64,000 nucleotides of DNA from Paenibacillus_G elgii_A (lineage in GTDB: Bacteria > Bacillota > Bacilli > Paenibacillales > NBRC-103111), in assembly GCA_042219835.1 (NCBI GenBank), contig JBHJMN010000013.1:62001-126000 (forward strand). The letters run 5' to 3'. Under the pieces are notes generated by a model that ran no database searches, was not told the origin of the DNA, and saw only the letters and a program-made list of their open reading frames with translations. This document shows, piece after piece, positions 8,548 to 18,390 of this stretch (position 1 is the first letter of the stretch; each line of letters starts with the position of its first letter). Position numbers and translations under genes: made by a program.

Positions 8548-9597
8548 ATGACTACGAAATTAAGAGCAGCGATCGTCGGGTCAACCGGCTATGGCGGAGT
8601 GGAGCTGATTCGGCTATTGCTGGCGCATCCGAATGTGGAGATTACCTCGGTAATTTCCTCCTCGAGCGCCGGAGCGCCGATCGCGGACGGTTACCCGCAT
8701 TTGAATCAAATTTTGATGGACCGGCTGGATGCGGTCGATGTCGAGCTGATCCGAAGTAAAGCGGATGTCGTTTTCCTGGCAACGCCGCACGGGGTCAGCA
8801 CCGAGCTGTCGCCGAAGCTGCTGGATGCCGGGCTGAAGGTCATCGATATATCTGGCGATTTCCGCCTACAATCGGGCGATGTATACGAGACGTGGTATAA
8901 ACATAAGCCGGCCGATCCGGAATATTTGAAGAGGGCCGTATACGGGCTGTGCGAGGTGTTCGGAGAAGAAGTGCGGGGGAAGGATTTCATTTCCAACCCG
9001 GGCTGCTATCCGACGGCAACGCTGCTGGGTCTGGCGCCGCTTGCCGCAAGCGGCTGGATCGATCCGAAGTCGATCATTGCGGACGCCAAGTCAGGCGTTT
9101 CGGGCGCGGGGCGCGGTCTCAGCCTGCTCGTGCACTATTCGGAGATCAACGAAAACTTCCTGGCTTATAAAGTGAACAAGCATCAGCATACGCCAGAGAT
9201 CGAGCAGGCGTTGAGCCGGCTTGCCGGGGAAGAAGTCGTAATGACGTTCACGACGCATTTGGTGCCGATGACGCGCGGTATTTTATCTACAATTTATGTG
9301 AATCTCAAAAGCTCGCGGAGCGAGGACGATATTCGCGAGCTGTACCGTCAATATTATGAGGGACGCAAGTTCGTGCGCATCCGGGATAAGGGGAAATACC
9401 CGGCGACGAAGGAAGTCTGGGGCTCGAACTACTGCGATATCGGGCTGTCGCTCGATTCGCGCACGGGACGCCTGACGATCGTGTCCGTTATTGATAATGT
9501 AGTCAAAGGCGCGGCCGGGCAAGCCATTCAAAACTTGAATTTGATGATGGGCTGGGATGAAGCGACGGGTCTCGCTTTTACTCCAGTATATCCATAA
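8548..9597 (+). CDS. argC: N-acetyl-gamma-glutamyl-phosphate reductase
   Basis: The third step of arginine synthesis: NADPH-dependent reduction of N-acetylglutamyl phosphate to the semialdehyde. The frame is open from 8155, but the ATG at 8548 follows GGAGGG and starts the Rossmann motif directly (AAIVGSTGYGGVELIRLL). The product is 349 residues, normal for the family. The catalytic cysteine is in NPGCYPTATLLGLAPL, and HQHTPEIEQ is the family's conserved histidine block. First gene of a seven-gene operon; argJ starts 27 bp downstream. Confidence 0.97.
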   Translation: MTTKLRAAIVGSTGYGGVELIRLLLAHPNVEITSVISSSSAGAPIADGYPHLNQILMDRLDAVDVELIRSKADVVFLATPHGVSTELSPKLLDAGLKVIDISGDFRLQSGDVYETWYKHKPADPEYLKRAVYGLCEVFGEEVRGKDFISNPGCYPTATLLGLAPLAASGWIDPKSIIADAKSGVSGAGRGLSLLVHYSEINENFLAYKVNKHQHTPEIEQALSRLAGEEVVMTFTTHLVPMTRGILSTIYVNLKSSRSEDDIRELYRQYYEGRKFVRIRDKGKYPATKEVWGSNYCDIGLSLDSRTGRLTIVSVIDNVVKGAAGQAIQNLNLMMGWDEATGLAFTPVYP

Positions 9598-9624
9598 CGT
9601 AAGGGAACAGGTGAAATAAGAGCG

Positions 9625-10857
9625 ATGTCAACAAAAGTTAACGATATGTTTACTATAGTGCCTGATGGCTCCGTGACGACCCCCAAAGGGTTTCGTGCGG
9701 GAGGACTGCACTGCGGATTGAAAAAAACGGAGCGCCACGATCTCGGCGCCATTATGTGCGAGGTGCCCGCAGAAGCGGCAGGCGTCTATACGCTGAACCA
9801 GTTCCAAGCGGCTCCCTTGAAGGTGACGCAAGAGAGCATTGCGCAGGGCGGCAAGCTGCAAGCGATGCTGGTGAACAGCGGCAACGCCAATGCCTGCACG
9901 GGCCAGCAAGGTGAAGACGATGCGCGCGCGATGCGTGAGGCAGGCGCCAAAGCGTTTGGGGTAGCCGAGCATCTGGTCGGCGTCACGTCCACAGGCGTGA
10001 TCGGCGAGCTGCTGCCGATGCCGAAGGTGCTGGGAGGCATCGAGAAGCTTCCGGCGGCTGTCAGCGCGGATGGCGGGGACGACTTCTGCCAAGCGATTTT
10101 AACGACCGATCTGGTCAAAAAAGAAATTTGCGTTCGCGTGACGGTCGGCGGACGTACCGTGCACATTGCCGGGGCGGCGAAGGGATCGGGCATGATCCAT
10201 CCGAATATGGCGACGATGCTCGGGTTTATGACGACCGACGCGAACATCGAAAGCGCCAACCTGCAAAAGCTGCTGAACGACGTCACCGATTCGACGTTCA
10301 ACATGATAACCGTGGACGGCGACACGAGCACGAACGATATGGTCGTCGTCATGGCAAGCGGATTGGCGGAGAACGAACGTTTGACGCCGGAGCATGCGGA
10401 CTGGGCGGCGTTCAAGGCCGCATTCAACCATGTCGGCGAGTACTTGGCCAAGGCGATTGCTCGGGACGGCGAAGGGGCGACGAAGCTGATCGAGGTTAGG
10501 GTGACGAACGCGGATTCGCGTGAAGCGGCACGGGCGATTGCGAAGACGGTCATCGGCTCGAGCCTGGTGAAATCCGCCTGCTTCGGCGCCGATGCCAACT
10601 GGGGACGCATCATTGCGGCGGTCGGCCGCGCGGGGTATCCGGTGAAGACGGAAACCGTCGACATCCGCCTCGGCGACATCGTCGTGCTGGAGCAATCGCG
10701 TCCGGTGAAGTTCGATGAGGAGCGGGCTGCGGAATACCTGAAAGGCGATTTCGTGCTCATCCATATCGACCTGCATATGGGCGAAGCGACGGCGACGGCT
10801 TGGGGCTGCGATTTGACCTATGATTACGTGCGAATCAACGCGGCGTATCGGACGTAG
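9625..10857 (+). CDS. argJ: Bifunctional ornithine acetyltransferase / N-acetylglutamate synthase
   Basis: ArgJ recycles the acetyl group from N-acetylornithine to glutamate and, in bifunctional forms, also makes N-acetylglutamate from acetyl-CoA. The 410-residue precursor should self-cleave before the nucleophilic threonine in KGSGMIHPNMATMLGF into alpha and beta chains. LVNSGNANACTG and the oxyanion-hole TSTGVIG are visible. No separate argA or argE is seen here, consistent with the cyclic acetyl pathway. The gene is followed by an 86-bp gap before argB. Confidence 0.96.
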   Translation: MSTKVNDMFTIVPDGSVTTPKGFRAGGLHCGLKKTERHDLGAIMCEVPAEAAGVYTLNQFQAAPLKVTQESIAQGGKLQAMLVNSGNANACTGQQGEDDARAMREAGAKAFGVAEHLVGVTSTGVIGELLPMPKVLGGIEKLPAAVSADGGDDFCQAILTTDLVKKEICVRVTVGGRTVHIAGAAKGSGMIHPNMATMLGFMTTDANIESANLQKLLNDVTDSTFNMITVDGDTSTNDMVVVMASGLAENERLTPEHADWAAFKAAFNHVGEYLAKAIARDGEGATKLIEVRVTNADSREAARAIAKTVIGSSLVKSACFGADANWGRIIAAVGRAGYPVKTETVDIRLGDIVVLEQSRPVKFDEERAAEYLKGDFVLIHIDLHMGEATATAWGCDLTYDYVRINAAYRT

Positions 10858-10943
10858 CCTGAGGCGCGGCAAATAAAGCGAAAACAAACCACCCGCAACC
10901 CCCGTGTTGCAGACTGGTGAAACGATAAAGGGGAACGGTTCGG

Positions 10944-11735
10944 ATGAGCAATTGTTTTGTGATGAAATGCGGCGGCAGTACGCTTGCGGCACTACCGAAG
11001 CTTTTTTTCGACGATTTGAAGCGGCTGCAGGCGGAAGGCATCATTCCCGTCATTGTGCACGGCGGCGGTCCGGCGATCTCGGACACGCTCGGCAAGCTGG
11101 GCATCGAGTCCGAATTCGTGAACGGTCTTCGCAAAACGAACGAAGCCGTCCTCGATGTGGTCGAAATGGTGCTGGCTGGACAAATTAACAAAGAAATCGT
11201 CCGCAAAATCCAGCTTTCCGGGGCGAAAGCGCTCGGCTTGTCCGGCGTCGACGGACACCTGATCGAGGCGGCGCCGGTGGCGAACGCTCACGAGATCGGG
11301 CTCGTTGGCGACGTGACGCAGGTGAATGCGGAGCTTGTGCAGGGCATCGTGGCGATGGGCTACATCCCTGTCATCGCGCCGGTGGGCATCGGAGCCGACG
11401 GCGGCCAACGTTACAACATCAACGCCGATACGGCGGCCGGTGCCGTCGCATCGCATCTGGGCGTGGAGCGGATGATCGTCGTGACGGACGTACCCGGCAT
11501 TATGAAGACCGTGGACGGTGAGAAGCGGGTTCTGCCTTCGGTCACTGTTCGCGAGATCGACGAAATGATCGCCAGCGGCGAAATTTACGGCGGCATGATT
11601 CCAAAAGTGCGCGCGGCGGTACAGTGTATTCAAGGCAAGGTGCGCGAAGTCGTTATCGTTAACGGCGCAGAGCCGGAAGTGCTCAGCCAGGCGCTGAAGG
11701 ACGGCGGAATCGGCACCCGCATTGTGAAGGAATAA
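10944..11735 (+). CDS. argB: Acetylglutamate kinase
   Basis: Phosphorylates N-acetylglutamate, the second step of arginine synthesis. The 263-residue amino acid kinase fold shows MKCGGSTL (phosphate-binding lysine), VHGGGPAIS, the LSGVDG block and NINADTAAGAVASHLG. The length and short N-terminus resemble arginine-insensitive kinases, which lack an N-terminal helix extension. Feedback control may therefore fall elsewhere; this is an inference. The ATG follows AAAGGGGAACGG. Confidence 0.96.
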   Translation: MSNCFVMKCGGSTLAALPKLFFDDLKRLQAEGIIPVIVHGGGPAISDTLGKLGIESEFVNGLRKTNEAVLDVVEMVLAGQINKEIVRKIQLSGAKALGLSGVDGHLIEAAPVANAHEIGLVGDVTQVNAELVQGIVAMGYIPVIAPVGIGADGGQRYNINADTAAGAVASHLGVERMIVVTDVPGIMKTVDGEKRVLPSVTVREIDEMIASGEIYGGMIPKVRAAVQCIQGKVREVVIVNGAEPEVLSQALKDGGIGTRIVKE

Positions 11736-11779
11736 ATTGCAATCATTCTAAAGCGATCCGAGACAAAGGAGTGAACGAC

Positions 11780-12970
11780 ATGGGAGAGGCTCAAAGCGCA
11801 TTGTTTCCGAACTACGCACGGTATCCTTTTACGTTTGTGAAGGGGGACGGCAGCCGTCTGTGGGATGAGCAGGGCAAGGAGTATCTGGATTTGATGTGCG
11901 GGCTGGCGGTGACGAATCTCGGGCATGCGCCGAAGCAGGTGACTCAGCGGCTGAAGGAGCAGGTCGATACGCTCTGGCATACGAGCAACCTGTTCCACAT
12001 TCCGAACCAGGAGAAGCTCGCTCAGCTTCTCGTGGACAACAGCTGCGCCGATGCGGTGTTTTTCTGCAACAGCGGAGCGGAGGCGAACGAAGCGGCGATC
12101 AAGCTGGCGCGGCGCTATTTCAACAAGGTGCTCGGCCAGCCGCAGCGCTACGAGATCATTACTTTCGATATGTCGTTCCACGGCCGGACGCTGGCTACGC
12201 TGACGGCAACGGGACAGGATAAAGTGAAAGAGGGCTTCGCGCCGCTGCCGGAAGGCTTCGTCTACGCGCCGTACAACGACGCGGACGCTTTGGAGAAGCT
12301 GATCGGCGACCGGACGTGTGCGATTATGCTCGAGCTGGTGCAGGGCGAAGGCGGCGTCAATCCAGCAGACCCTGCGTTCGTGAAGCGGGTGGCGGAGCTG
12401 TGCAAGCAGCACGGGCTGCTGCTCATTCTGGACGAGATTCAGACCGGTATGGGACGCACGGGCAAGCTGTTTGCCTATGAGCATTACGGCATCGAGCCGG
12501 ATTTGTTCACACTAGCCAAAGGGCTGGGCAGCGGCATGCCGATCGGCGCGCTGCTCGGCAAAGCGAAGCTGCGCGAAGCGTTCACGGCCGGAAGTCACGG
12601 CACCACCTTCGGCGGGAACTACTTGTCCACGGCGGCGGGAATTGCGACTGTAGAGACGATGCTGGCGGAGAAGCTGCCGGAGCGGGCTGCGGAGCTGGGC
12701 GGTTACATTATGAGCGAGCTGCAAACGAAGCTGGCGGACAATCCGCTGGTAGGACAGATCCGCGGGCTGGGGCTGCTGATCGGCATCGGTTTGACCGTGC
12801 CGGCGGCGGAGCTGATCGCGGAAATTCACGGGCAGGGCGTGCTCGTCGTAGCGGCGGGACCGAACGTGATCCGTTTGGCGCCGAGCTTGTTGATCTCGAA
12901 GGAAGATTTGGATCGCGGGCTGGAGACGATTTACAGCGTACTGGCGAAGAAAGCCGCAGCCGCTGTCTAG
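11780..12970 (+). CDS. argD: Acetylornithine aminotransferase
   Basis: A PLP-dependent class III transaminase making N-acetylornithine from the semialdehyde and glutamate. The ATG at 11780 is preferred because AAAGGAGT lies 8 bases upstream; a GTG at 11771 sits inside that ribosome site. The 396-residue protein shows FCNSGAEANEAAIKLAR (phosphate-binding loop), LDEIQTGMGRTGK and LAKGLGSGMPIGA with the PLP lysine in TLAKGL. The gap to argF is 37 bp. Confidence 0.96.
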   Translation: MGEAQSALFPNYARYPFTFVKGDGSRLWDEQGKEYLDLMCGLAVTNLGHAPKQVTQRLKEQVDTLWHTSNLFHIPNQEKLAQLLVDNSCADAVFFCNSGAEANEAAIKLARRYFNKVLGQPQRYEIITFDMSFHGRTLATLTATGQDKVKEGFAPLPEGFVYAPYNDADALEKLIGDRTCAIMLELVQGEGGVNPADPAFVKRVAELCKQHGLLLILDEIQTGMGRTGKLFAYEHYGIEPDLFTLAKGLGSGMPIGALLGKAKLREAFTAGSHGTTFGGNYLSTAAGIATVETMLAEKLPERAAELGGYIMSELQTKLADNPLVGQIRGLGLLIGIGLTVPAAELIAEIHGQGVLVVAAGPNVIRLAPSLLISKEDLDRGLETIYSVLAKKAAAAV

Positions 12971-13007
12971 GCTGACAAAGAAACGCATACCGAAAGGAGA
13001 GACATCC

Positions 13008-13964
13008 ATGGTGGGAACGGCACATCAAGATTTGGCGGTTCAGCTCAGAGGGCGCGATTTTATCGGCTTGGTCGACTATGCGCCGGAAGAGATTCAATAT
13101 TTGATCGAGCTCGCGGTTGAGCTCAAGAGAAAGCAGAAAGCAGGCGAAGCGTACCAGCCGCTCAAAGGCAAAACGCTCGGCATGATTTTCGAAAAATCGT
13201 CCACCCGGACGCGGGTATCGTTTGAGGTAGGGATGTATCAGCTTGGGGGGCATGCGTTGTTCCTCAGCAAGAACGATCTGCAAATCGGTCGCGGCGAATC
13301 GATTCACGATACGGCGCAGACGCTGTCGCGTTATTTGGACGGCATCATGATCCGCACCTTCGCGCACCGTACGGTCATCGAGCTGGCTCGGGCGGCAACC
13401 GTGCCGGTCATCAACGGATTGACGGATTTGTCCCATCCGTGCCAGGCGCTGGCGGATTACCAGACGATTTATGAGAAAAAAGGCCGTCTGCAAGGGCTCA
13501 AAGTGGCCTATATCGGCGACGGAAATAATATGGTACACTCCTTATTGATGGGCGCGGCCAAGCTTGGCGTCAATTTCGCCGTTGCGACGCCGGAAGGCTA
13601 CGAGCCGGACAGCGAAGTGCTGCGTCAGTGCAAGGAAAGTGCTGCCAAAATGGGAGCAACCATTTACGTGGGAGCCGACCCGAAAGAAGCGGTGGCGGAC
13701 GCGGACGTCATTTATACGGACGTGTGGGCCAGCATGGGCTTCGAGGCGGAGCAGAAAGAACGGGAGATCGCGTTCAAAAACTTTCAGGTCAACGACGAGC
13801 TCGTGAAATATGCGAAAAAAGATTTCTTGTTCATGCACTGTTTACCAGCGCACCGCGGGGAAGAAGTGTCCGAAGGAGTCATCGACGGACCGAACTCCGT
13901 CATCTTCGATCAGGCGGAAAACCGGCTGCATGCGCAAAAGGCAGTCATGGCAGCAATCTTGTAA
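13008..13964 (+). CDS. argF: Ornithine carbamoyltransferase
   Basis: Joins carbamoyl phosphate to ornithine to give citrulline. The 318-residue protein has the carbamoyl-phosphate loop SSTRTR, the HRT and HPCQALAD motifs and the ornithine-site HCLPAHRGEEVS. The ATG follows GAAAGGAGAGACATCC. No carAB is present in the operon, so carbamoyl phosphate must come from elsewhere in the genome. Confidence 0.96.
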   Translation: MVGTAHQDLAVQLRGRDFIGLVDYAPEEIQYLIELAVELKRKQKAGEAYQPLKGKTLGMIFEKSSTRTRVSFEVGMYQLGGHALFLSKNDLQIGRGESIHDTAQTLSRYLDGIMIRTFAHRTVIELARAATVPVINGLTDLSHPCQALADYQTIYEKKGRLQGLKVAYIGDGNNMVHSLLMGAAKLGVNFAVATPEGYEPDSEVLRQCKESAAKMGATIYVGADPKEAVADADVIYTDVWASMGFEAEQKEREIAFKNFQVNDELVKYAKKDFLFMHCLPAHRGEEVSEGVIDGPNSVIFDQAENRLHAQKAVMAAIL

Positions 13965-14003
13965 TATTCGGAAAGCTTACAATTAAAGGAGAGCGGGAAC
14001 TAC

Positions 14004-15242
14004 ATGGCAAAGCAAAAAATCGTATTGGCCTACTCCGGCGGCCTCGATACGTCGATCATTCTGAAATGGCTGAAAGAAACGTACGATGCCGAGATCATCG
14101 CTTTTACCGCGGATATCGGACAAAAGGAAGAGCTGGACGGCTTGGAGGAGAAAGCGCTGAGCACCGGCGCCTCCAAAGTATACATCGACGACCTGCGTGA
14201 AGAATTCGCCCGCGATTTCATTTATCCGATGTTCCAGTCGGGCGCGCTCTATGAAGGACAATACCTGCTCGGCACCAGCATCGCGCGGCCGCTGATCGCG
14301 AAGCGCATGGTTGAAATCGCGCGCGCGGAAGGCGCTACGGCGATCGCTCACGGCGCAACGGGCAAGGGCAACGACCAGATCCGCTTCGAGCTGACGGCTG
14401 CGGCGCTGACGCCGGAGATCGAGGTCATCGCGCCTTGGCGTCTGGAGCAGTTCCGCGAGCAGTTCCCGGGCCGGGCCGAGATGATTGCTTACGCCGAGAA
14501 GCACGGCATTCCGGTCACCGCTTCGGTGGCCAAGCCGTACTCGATGGACCGCAATCTGCTGCACATCAGCTATGAGAGCGGCGTACTTGAAGATCCGTGG
14601 TTCGACGCGAGCGTACCGGAGAACAAAGACATGTACCTGCTGAGCGTGGACCCGGAGGATGCCCCAGACCAGGCGGAATATGTCGAGCTGGAGTTCGAGC
14701 AGGGGAACTGCGTGGCCGTGAACGGCGAGCGTATGATTCCGCTTCAGGTAATGGAGAAGCTGAACGAGCTGGGCGGCAAGCACGGGATCGGCCGCGTCGA
14801 CATGGTGGAGAACCGCTTCGTCGGCATGAAGAGCCGCGGCGTGTACGAAACCCCGGGCGGCGCCATTCTGTTCTCCGCTCACCGCAAGATGGAATCGCTC
14901 ACGATGGACCGCGAAGTCATGCATCTGCGCGACTCGCTCATCTCGCGTTACAGCTCGCTGGTGTACAACGGCTTCTGGTTCGCTCCGGAGCGGCTTGCGC
15001 TGCAGGCGCTCGTATCCGAGAGCCAGAAGAACGTGAGCGGCACGGTGCGCCTCAAGCTGTACAAAGGCAACGTGATTGCCGCCGGTGTCAAGAGCCCGGT
15101 CAGCTTGTACAACCCGCACATTGCGACAATGGAAGCCGATCCGACGCAAGCGTACAACCAAGGCGATGCGACCGGCTTCATCCGTTTGAACGCGCTGCGT
15201 TTGCGCGTTGCTTCCGGCGTCGAGCAGAACGCGGCGAAATAA
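14004..15242 (+). CDS. argG: Argininosuccinate synthase
   Basis: ATP-dependent condensation of citrulline and aspartate. The 412-residue protein starts with the N-type ATP pyrophosphatase P-loop AYSGGLDTSI and carries GATGKGNDQIRFE (citrulline/ATP contacts). Translation starts at an ATG after AAAGGAGAGCGGG. A 144-bp gap with a strong hairpin separates it from argH. Confidence 0.97.
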   Translation: MAKQKIVLAYSGGLDTSIILKWLKETYDAEIIAFTADIGQKEELDGLEEKALSTGASKVYIDDLREEFARDFIYPMFQSGALYEGQYLLGTSIARPLIAKRMVEIARAEGATAIAHGATGKGNDQIRFELTAAALTPEIEVIAPWRLEQFREQFPGRAEMIAYAEKHGIPVTASVAKPYSMDRNLLHISYESGVLEDPWFDASVPENKDMYLLSVDPEDAPDQAEYVELEFEQGNCVAVNGERMIPLQVMEKLNELGGKHGIGRVDMVENRFVGMKSRGVYETPGGAILFSAHRKMESLTMDREVMHLRDSLISRYSSLVYNGFWFAPERLALQALVSESQKNVSGTVRLKLYKGNVIAAGVKSPVSLYNPHIATMEADPTQAYNQGDATGFIRLNALRLRVASGVEQNAAK

Positions 15243-15289
15243 ATCGCGGCAGGCGAGGAAGCCGGCCATCATCAGCCTGTAACACTTCG

Positions 15290-15327
15290 AGCCTTAGGGT
15301 TTTCCGTCTGCGGGAAGCCCTAAGGCT
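15290..15327 (+). repeat. Intercistronic hairpin between argG and argH
   Basis: AGCCTTAGGG (15290-15299) pairs perfectly with CCCTAAGGCT (15318-15327) over 10 bp, with further partial pairing (TTCCG/CGGGA) inside the loop. No T tract follows, so it is not a standard terminator. It could protect or direct processing of the arg transcript, or lower argH expression. Confidence 0.7.
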
Positions 15328-15386
15328 GTGTATACCGGGCAGCACTCATTCGGTGCATTAGGATATCGAAAAAGGGGGACGCTGAT

Positions 15387-16802
15387 ATGTCCAAGCTGTG
15401 GGGCGGACGGTTTACGAAAAAGACGGACCAACTGGTCGAAGAATATACGGCGTCGATCCTGTTCGACAAGGAGCTGGCCGAGGAGGACATCCAGGGCAGT
15501 CTGGCGCATGTGACCATGCTGGGCAAATGCGGCATCCTTCCGGCAGACGACGTGGAGAAAATCAAGGACGGCTTGCTAAAGGTGCAGAATGTCATTCGCC
15601 GGGGCGAAATGGAATTTTCCATTAGCGACGAAGACATTCATATGAACATCGAAAAGGCGCTGATCGACGAGGTGGGCCCGGTCGGAGGCAAGCTGCACAC
15701 CGGCCGCAGCCGCAACGATCAGGTAGCTACGGATATGCATCTATGGCTTCGCAAGCGGGTCGTGGAATTTGTCGGTCTGCTGAACAAGGTGCAGGAAGCG
15801 CTGATCGGACAAGCGAAAGCGAACCTCGATACGATCGTGCCGGGCTACACGCATTTGCAGCGGGCGCAGCCGATTTTGTTCGCCCATCATCTGATGGCGT
15901 ACGTATCGATGTTCCAGCGCGACATCGAGCGTCTGCAGGACAGCTACAAGCGCGTGAACGTGCTGCCGCTGGGCGCCGGGGCGCTGGCCGGGACGACGTT
16001 CCCGATCGATCGTCAGTTCGTGGCGCAGCAGCTCGGCTTCGACGGCGTGTACGAGAACTCGCTCGACGCGGTGAGCGACCGCGATTTCATTCTGGAGTTT
16101 CTGTCGAACGCGGCGATGATTATGATGCACTTGTCTCGCCTCAGCGAGGAGTTTGTGCTGTGGTCCAGCACGGAGTTCCGGTTCATCGAGCTGGATGATG
16201 CTTTCTGTACCGGCAGCAGCATTATGCCGCAGAAGAAAAATCCCGATGTCGCCGAGCTCGTGCGCGGCAAAACGGGCCGTGTCTACGGCAATCTGTTCGG
16301 TCTCCTGACCGTGCTGAAGTCGCTGCCGCTCGCTTACAACAAGGATATGCAGGAAGATAAAGAAGGCATGTTCGATACGGTCCGCACCCTGCAAGGCGCG
16401 CTGCAATTGTTCGCGCCGATGGTCAGCACAATGAAGGTGAACAAGGACCGGATGCGCCAAGCCGTCAACCAGGACTTCTCCAATGCGACGGATATTGCAG
16501 ACTACTTGGTGAACAAGGGAATGCCGTTCCGCCAAGCGCACGAAGTCATCGGCAAAACCGTACTTTACTGCATCCAAAATCAAAAGTATCTGCTCGACCT
16601 CAAGCTGGAGGAATTCCACCAATTTTCCAAGCAGTTCGATCGGGACATCTACGACGTGCTGCAGCCGGAGAGCGTCGTCAACGCCCGCAACGTCTACGGC
16701 GGTACCGCCGCGGCGCAGGTTAGTCAAGCGATCGAACGGGCAGAAGCTGTTCTGGCCGGCTCGTCGGCTTGGTTCGAGGAATATTTCACGAAAAGCAGGT
16801 AA
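15387..16802 (+). CDS. argH: Argininosuccinate lyase
   Basis: Splits argininosuccinate into arginine and fumarate, the last step of the pathway. The 471-residue fumarase/aspartase-superfamily protein shows MSKLWGGRFTKKTD, HTGRSRNDQVATD, GYTHLQRAQP and the mobile signature loop GSSIMPQKKNPD with its catalytic serine. The ATG is preceded by AAAAAGGGGG. It is the last gene of the operon and is followed by a terminator shared with the convergent vanW-type gene. Confidence 0.97.
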   Translation: MSKLWGGRFTKKTDQLVEEYTASILFDKELAEEDIQGSLAHVTMLGKCGILPADDVEKIKDGLLKVQNVIRRGEMEFSISDEDIHMNIEKALIDEVGPVGGKLHTGRSRNDQVATDMHLWLRKRVVEFVGLLNKVQEALIGQAKANLDTIVPGYTHLQRAQPILFAHHLMAYVSMFQRDIERLQDSYKRVNVLPLGAGALAGTTFPIDRQFVAQQLGFDGVYENSLDAVSDRDFILEFLSNAAMIMMHLSRLSEEFVLWSSTEFRFIELDDAFCTGSSIMPQKKNPDVAELVRGKTGRVYGNLFGLLTVLKSLPLAYNKDMQEDKEGMFDTVRTLQGALQLFAPMVSTMKVNKDRMRQAVNQDFSNATDIADYLVNKGMPFRQAHEVIGKTVLYCIQNQKYLLDLKLEEFHQFSKQFDRDIYDVLQPESVVNARNVYGGTAAAQVSQAIERAEAVLAGSSAWFEEYFTKSR

Positions 16803-16815
16803 GCAAGGCAAGTCA

Positions 16816-16876
16816 AAACCCCCACACGCAGAAAGGACGGCTCCTACAGCCGCACTTTCAGACGGAGTGGGGGTTT
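16816..16876. terminator. Bidirectional terminator between argH and vanW-type gene
   Basis: AAACCCCCAC (16816-16825) pairs perfectly with GTGGGGGTTT (16867-16876). The 41-base loop holds a further CGGCT/AGCCG hairpin. A and T runs flank both sides of the stem. The two flanking genes converge here. Confidence 0.7.
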
Positions 16877-16893
16877 CGCGCGTCTGTGCCAAA

Positions 16894-18390
16894 TCATCGG
16901 AAGGTCGGCCCTCGGACGCCGTCCTCGATCAGCGGCGCAGGCGACTCTCCGGGCGGAGGCACCGTACGGTCAAGGGTTCCCGAGCCGCCGCTGGAAGCGA
17001 CCACAGTCGGCTGGGCGTGGTAGGTATCACGCGATACTTTTTCCTGTGAAATGACGACGCCGTTCTGCTTCTTAAATCGGAACGTTTCGACGACATACCC
17101 GGGCTTTCCTTGCATGACGATCTCCTTTTTGCCGCTCGGCAATGTCGGATTCAGCACGTATTTGACCGGCGGCGCCAACGTTTCGAGCGTCTTCGACTCG
17201 ATTTCGTAGGTGATGTCCGGGGGCGTCTGGCCGAACAGCTTCACGGTGACGCTGCGCTCGTCCGAGGAAGTACGGATCAACAAATAATGGTTCGTCGAGT
17301 TGCGGAATTTGAAATTGATGTGGCCGGTGGCAAATGTGGCGTCCTGTCCCAGCGCGACATAGCTCACGGGGAGCGAATGATTCCGCCGTTCAACGACGGC
17401 GAGACCGGCCCGCAGAACGGCATTGTACAGCGTCGACGACACCTGGCAGATGCCGCCGCCGATGCCGGGAACAAGCTTGCCGTTCACGATGACAGGCGCT
17501 TCCTTGAAGCCGAAGCGCTTCTCCGTCCGCTCGATGAACGGGGCATAGTCGAACACCTCCCCCGGCTTCAGCAGCACATCCTGCAAGGAAGCGGCCGTCG
17601 AACGGACGTTGTGCACCCGTCCTTCGATGCTGACGGCGGAGGAAGGGGCTGGCGGCGAAACGGTCGTGAACTCGCCGATTTTGCGTATAATACCCTGCGC
17701 GCGCAGCGCCTGCTCCGTAATGGCCGGCTCTTGCGTCCGCATTGGAACGTCCAGCCGGATGACGGCAGGCTCTTGCTGGCGGCTTCCCCCCGCGGATTCG
17801 GGCGCTGCGGCCAAGGTTCCCCAGTCCGGCAGCGCCGCTTGGAGCCGGCTGAGCAGCTGCGCTTCGTCGACTCGTTCGACACGGCCCTCGGGCTCGTAAC
17901 GGATCGCATCGTTGGCATCGACCAGCCGCTTCGCATCGGTCGGCTTGCGGGCGTACACCTGCGGGAACGCTTCGCTCAGCGCGGCCCGCAGCTTGTCTGC
18001 GGACAGCGCGGGCGTCAGCGCAAGCGAGGCTCCCCGCAGTCGCCAGCGGGCAGCTGCCCGCCGGTACGGCGGTCCTTCCCGAACGGGCTGAAGCTGCGCC
18101 AGCAGCTCCTGGCCGTTGATTTCAAGTCCGAGCTGCCGGAGCGTCCGCTCGGTGCTGCCGCCTCCCGGCACGGTCAGCCGGACCTTTTGCTCCAGCAGCG
18201 CCAACATTTTCGCAGCAAGCTGACGTTCGAGCTCGGACCAGGACAGGCCCCCGATCGGCCAGCTAGCGACCCGGACGCCTGCAGGAACCCGGGCGAGCGA
18301 CCCGTAGGCGGTAACCGACAGGAAAATGGTCAGCATCAGCGCCAGCGTACCGATCCAGATCCAGTGAAAACGCAGATTCCATCGTGGCAT
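16894..18390 (-). CDS. VanW-family cell-envelope protein with peptidoglycan-binding-like domain
   Basis: The start is taken at the ATG at 18390, which follows AAAGGAGAA and begins just before a transmembrane segment (WIWIGTLALMLTIFLSVTAYG); the frame is open further upstream but lacks a ribosome site. The 498-residue protein is anchored by that segment. It then has a YoaR-like region (about residues 50-270, GVRVASWPIGGLSWSELE) and a VanW domain (about 290-430) with PGEVFDYAPF and GGGICQVSSTLYNA. VanW proteins occur beside glycopeptide-resistance genes but their activity is unknown. Divergent from ftsE. Confidence 0.85.
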   Translation of the reverse strand: MPRWNLRFHWIWIGTLALMLTIFLSVTAYGSLARVPAGVRVASWPIGGLSWSELERQLAAKMLALLEQKVRLTVPGGGSTERTLRQLGLEINGQELLAQLQPVREGPPYRRAAARWRLRGASLALTPALSADKLRAALSEAFPQVYARKPTDAKRLVDANDAIRYEPEGRVERVDEAQLLSRLQAALPDWGTLAAAPESAGGSRQQEPAVIRLDVPMRTQEPAITEQALRAQGIIRKIGEFTTVSPPAPSSAVSIEGRVHNVRSTAASLQDVLLKPGEVFDYAPFIERTEKRFGFKEAPVIVNGKLVPGIGGGICQVSSTLYNAVLRAGLAVVERRNHSLPVSYVALGQDATFATGHINFKFRNSTNHYLLIRTSSDERSVTVKLFGQTPPDITYEIESKTLETLAPPVKYVLNPTLPSGKKEIVMQGKPGYVVETFRFKKQNGVVISQEKVSRDTYHAQPTVVASSGGSGTLDRTVPPPGESPAPLIEDGVRGPTFR

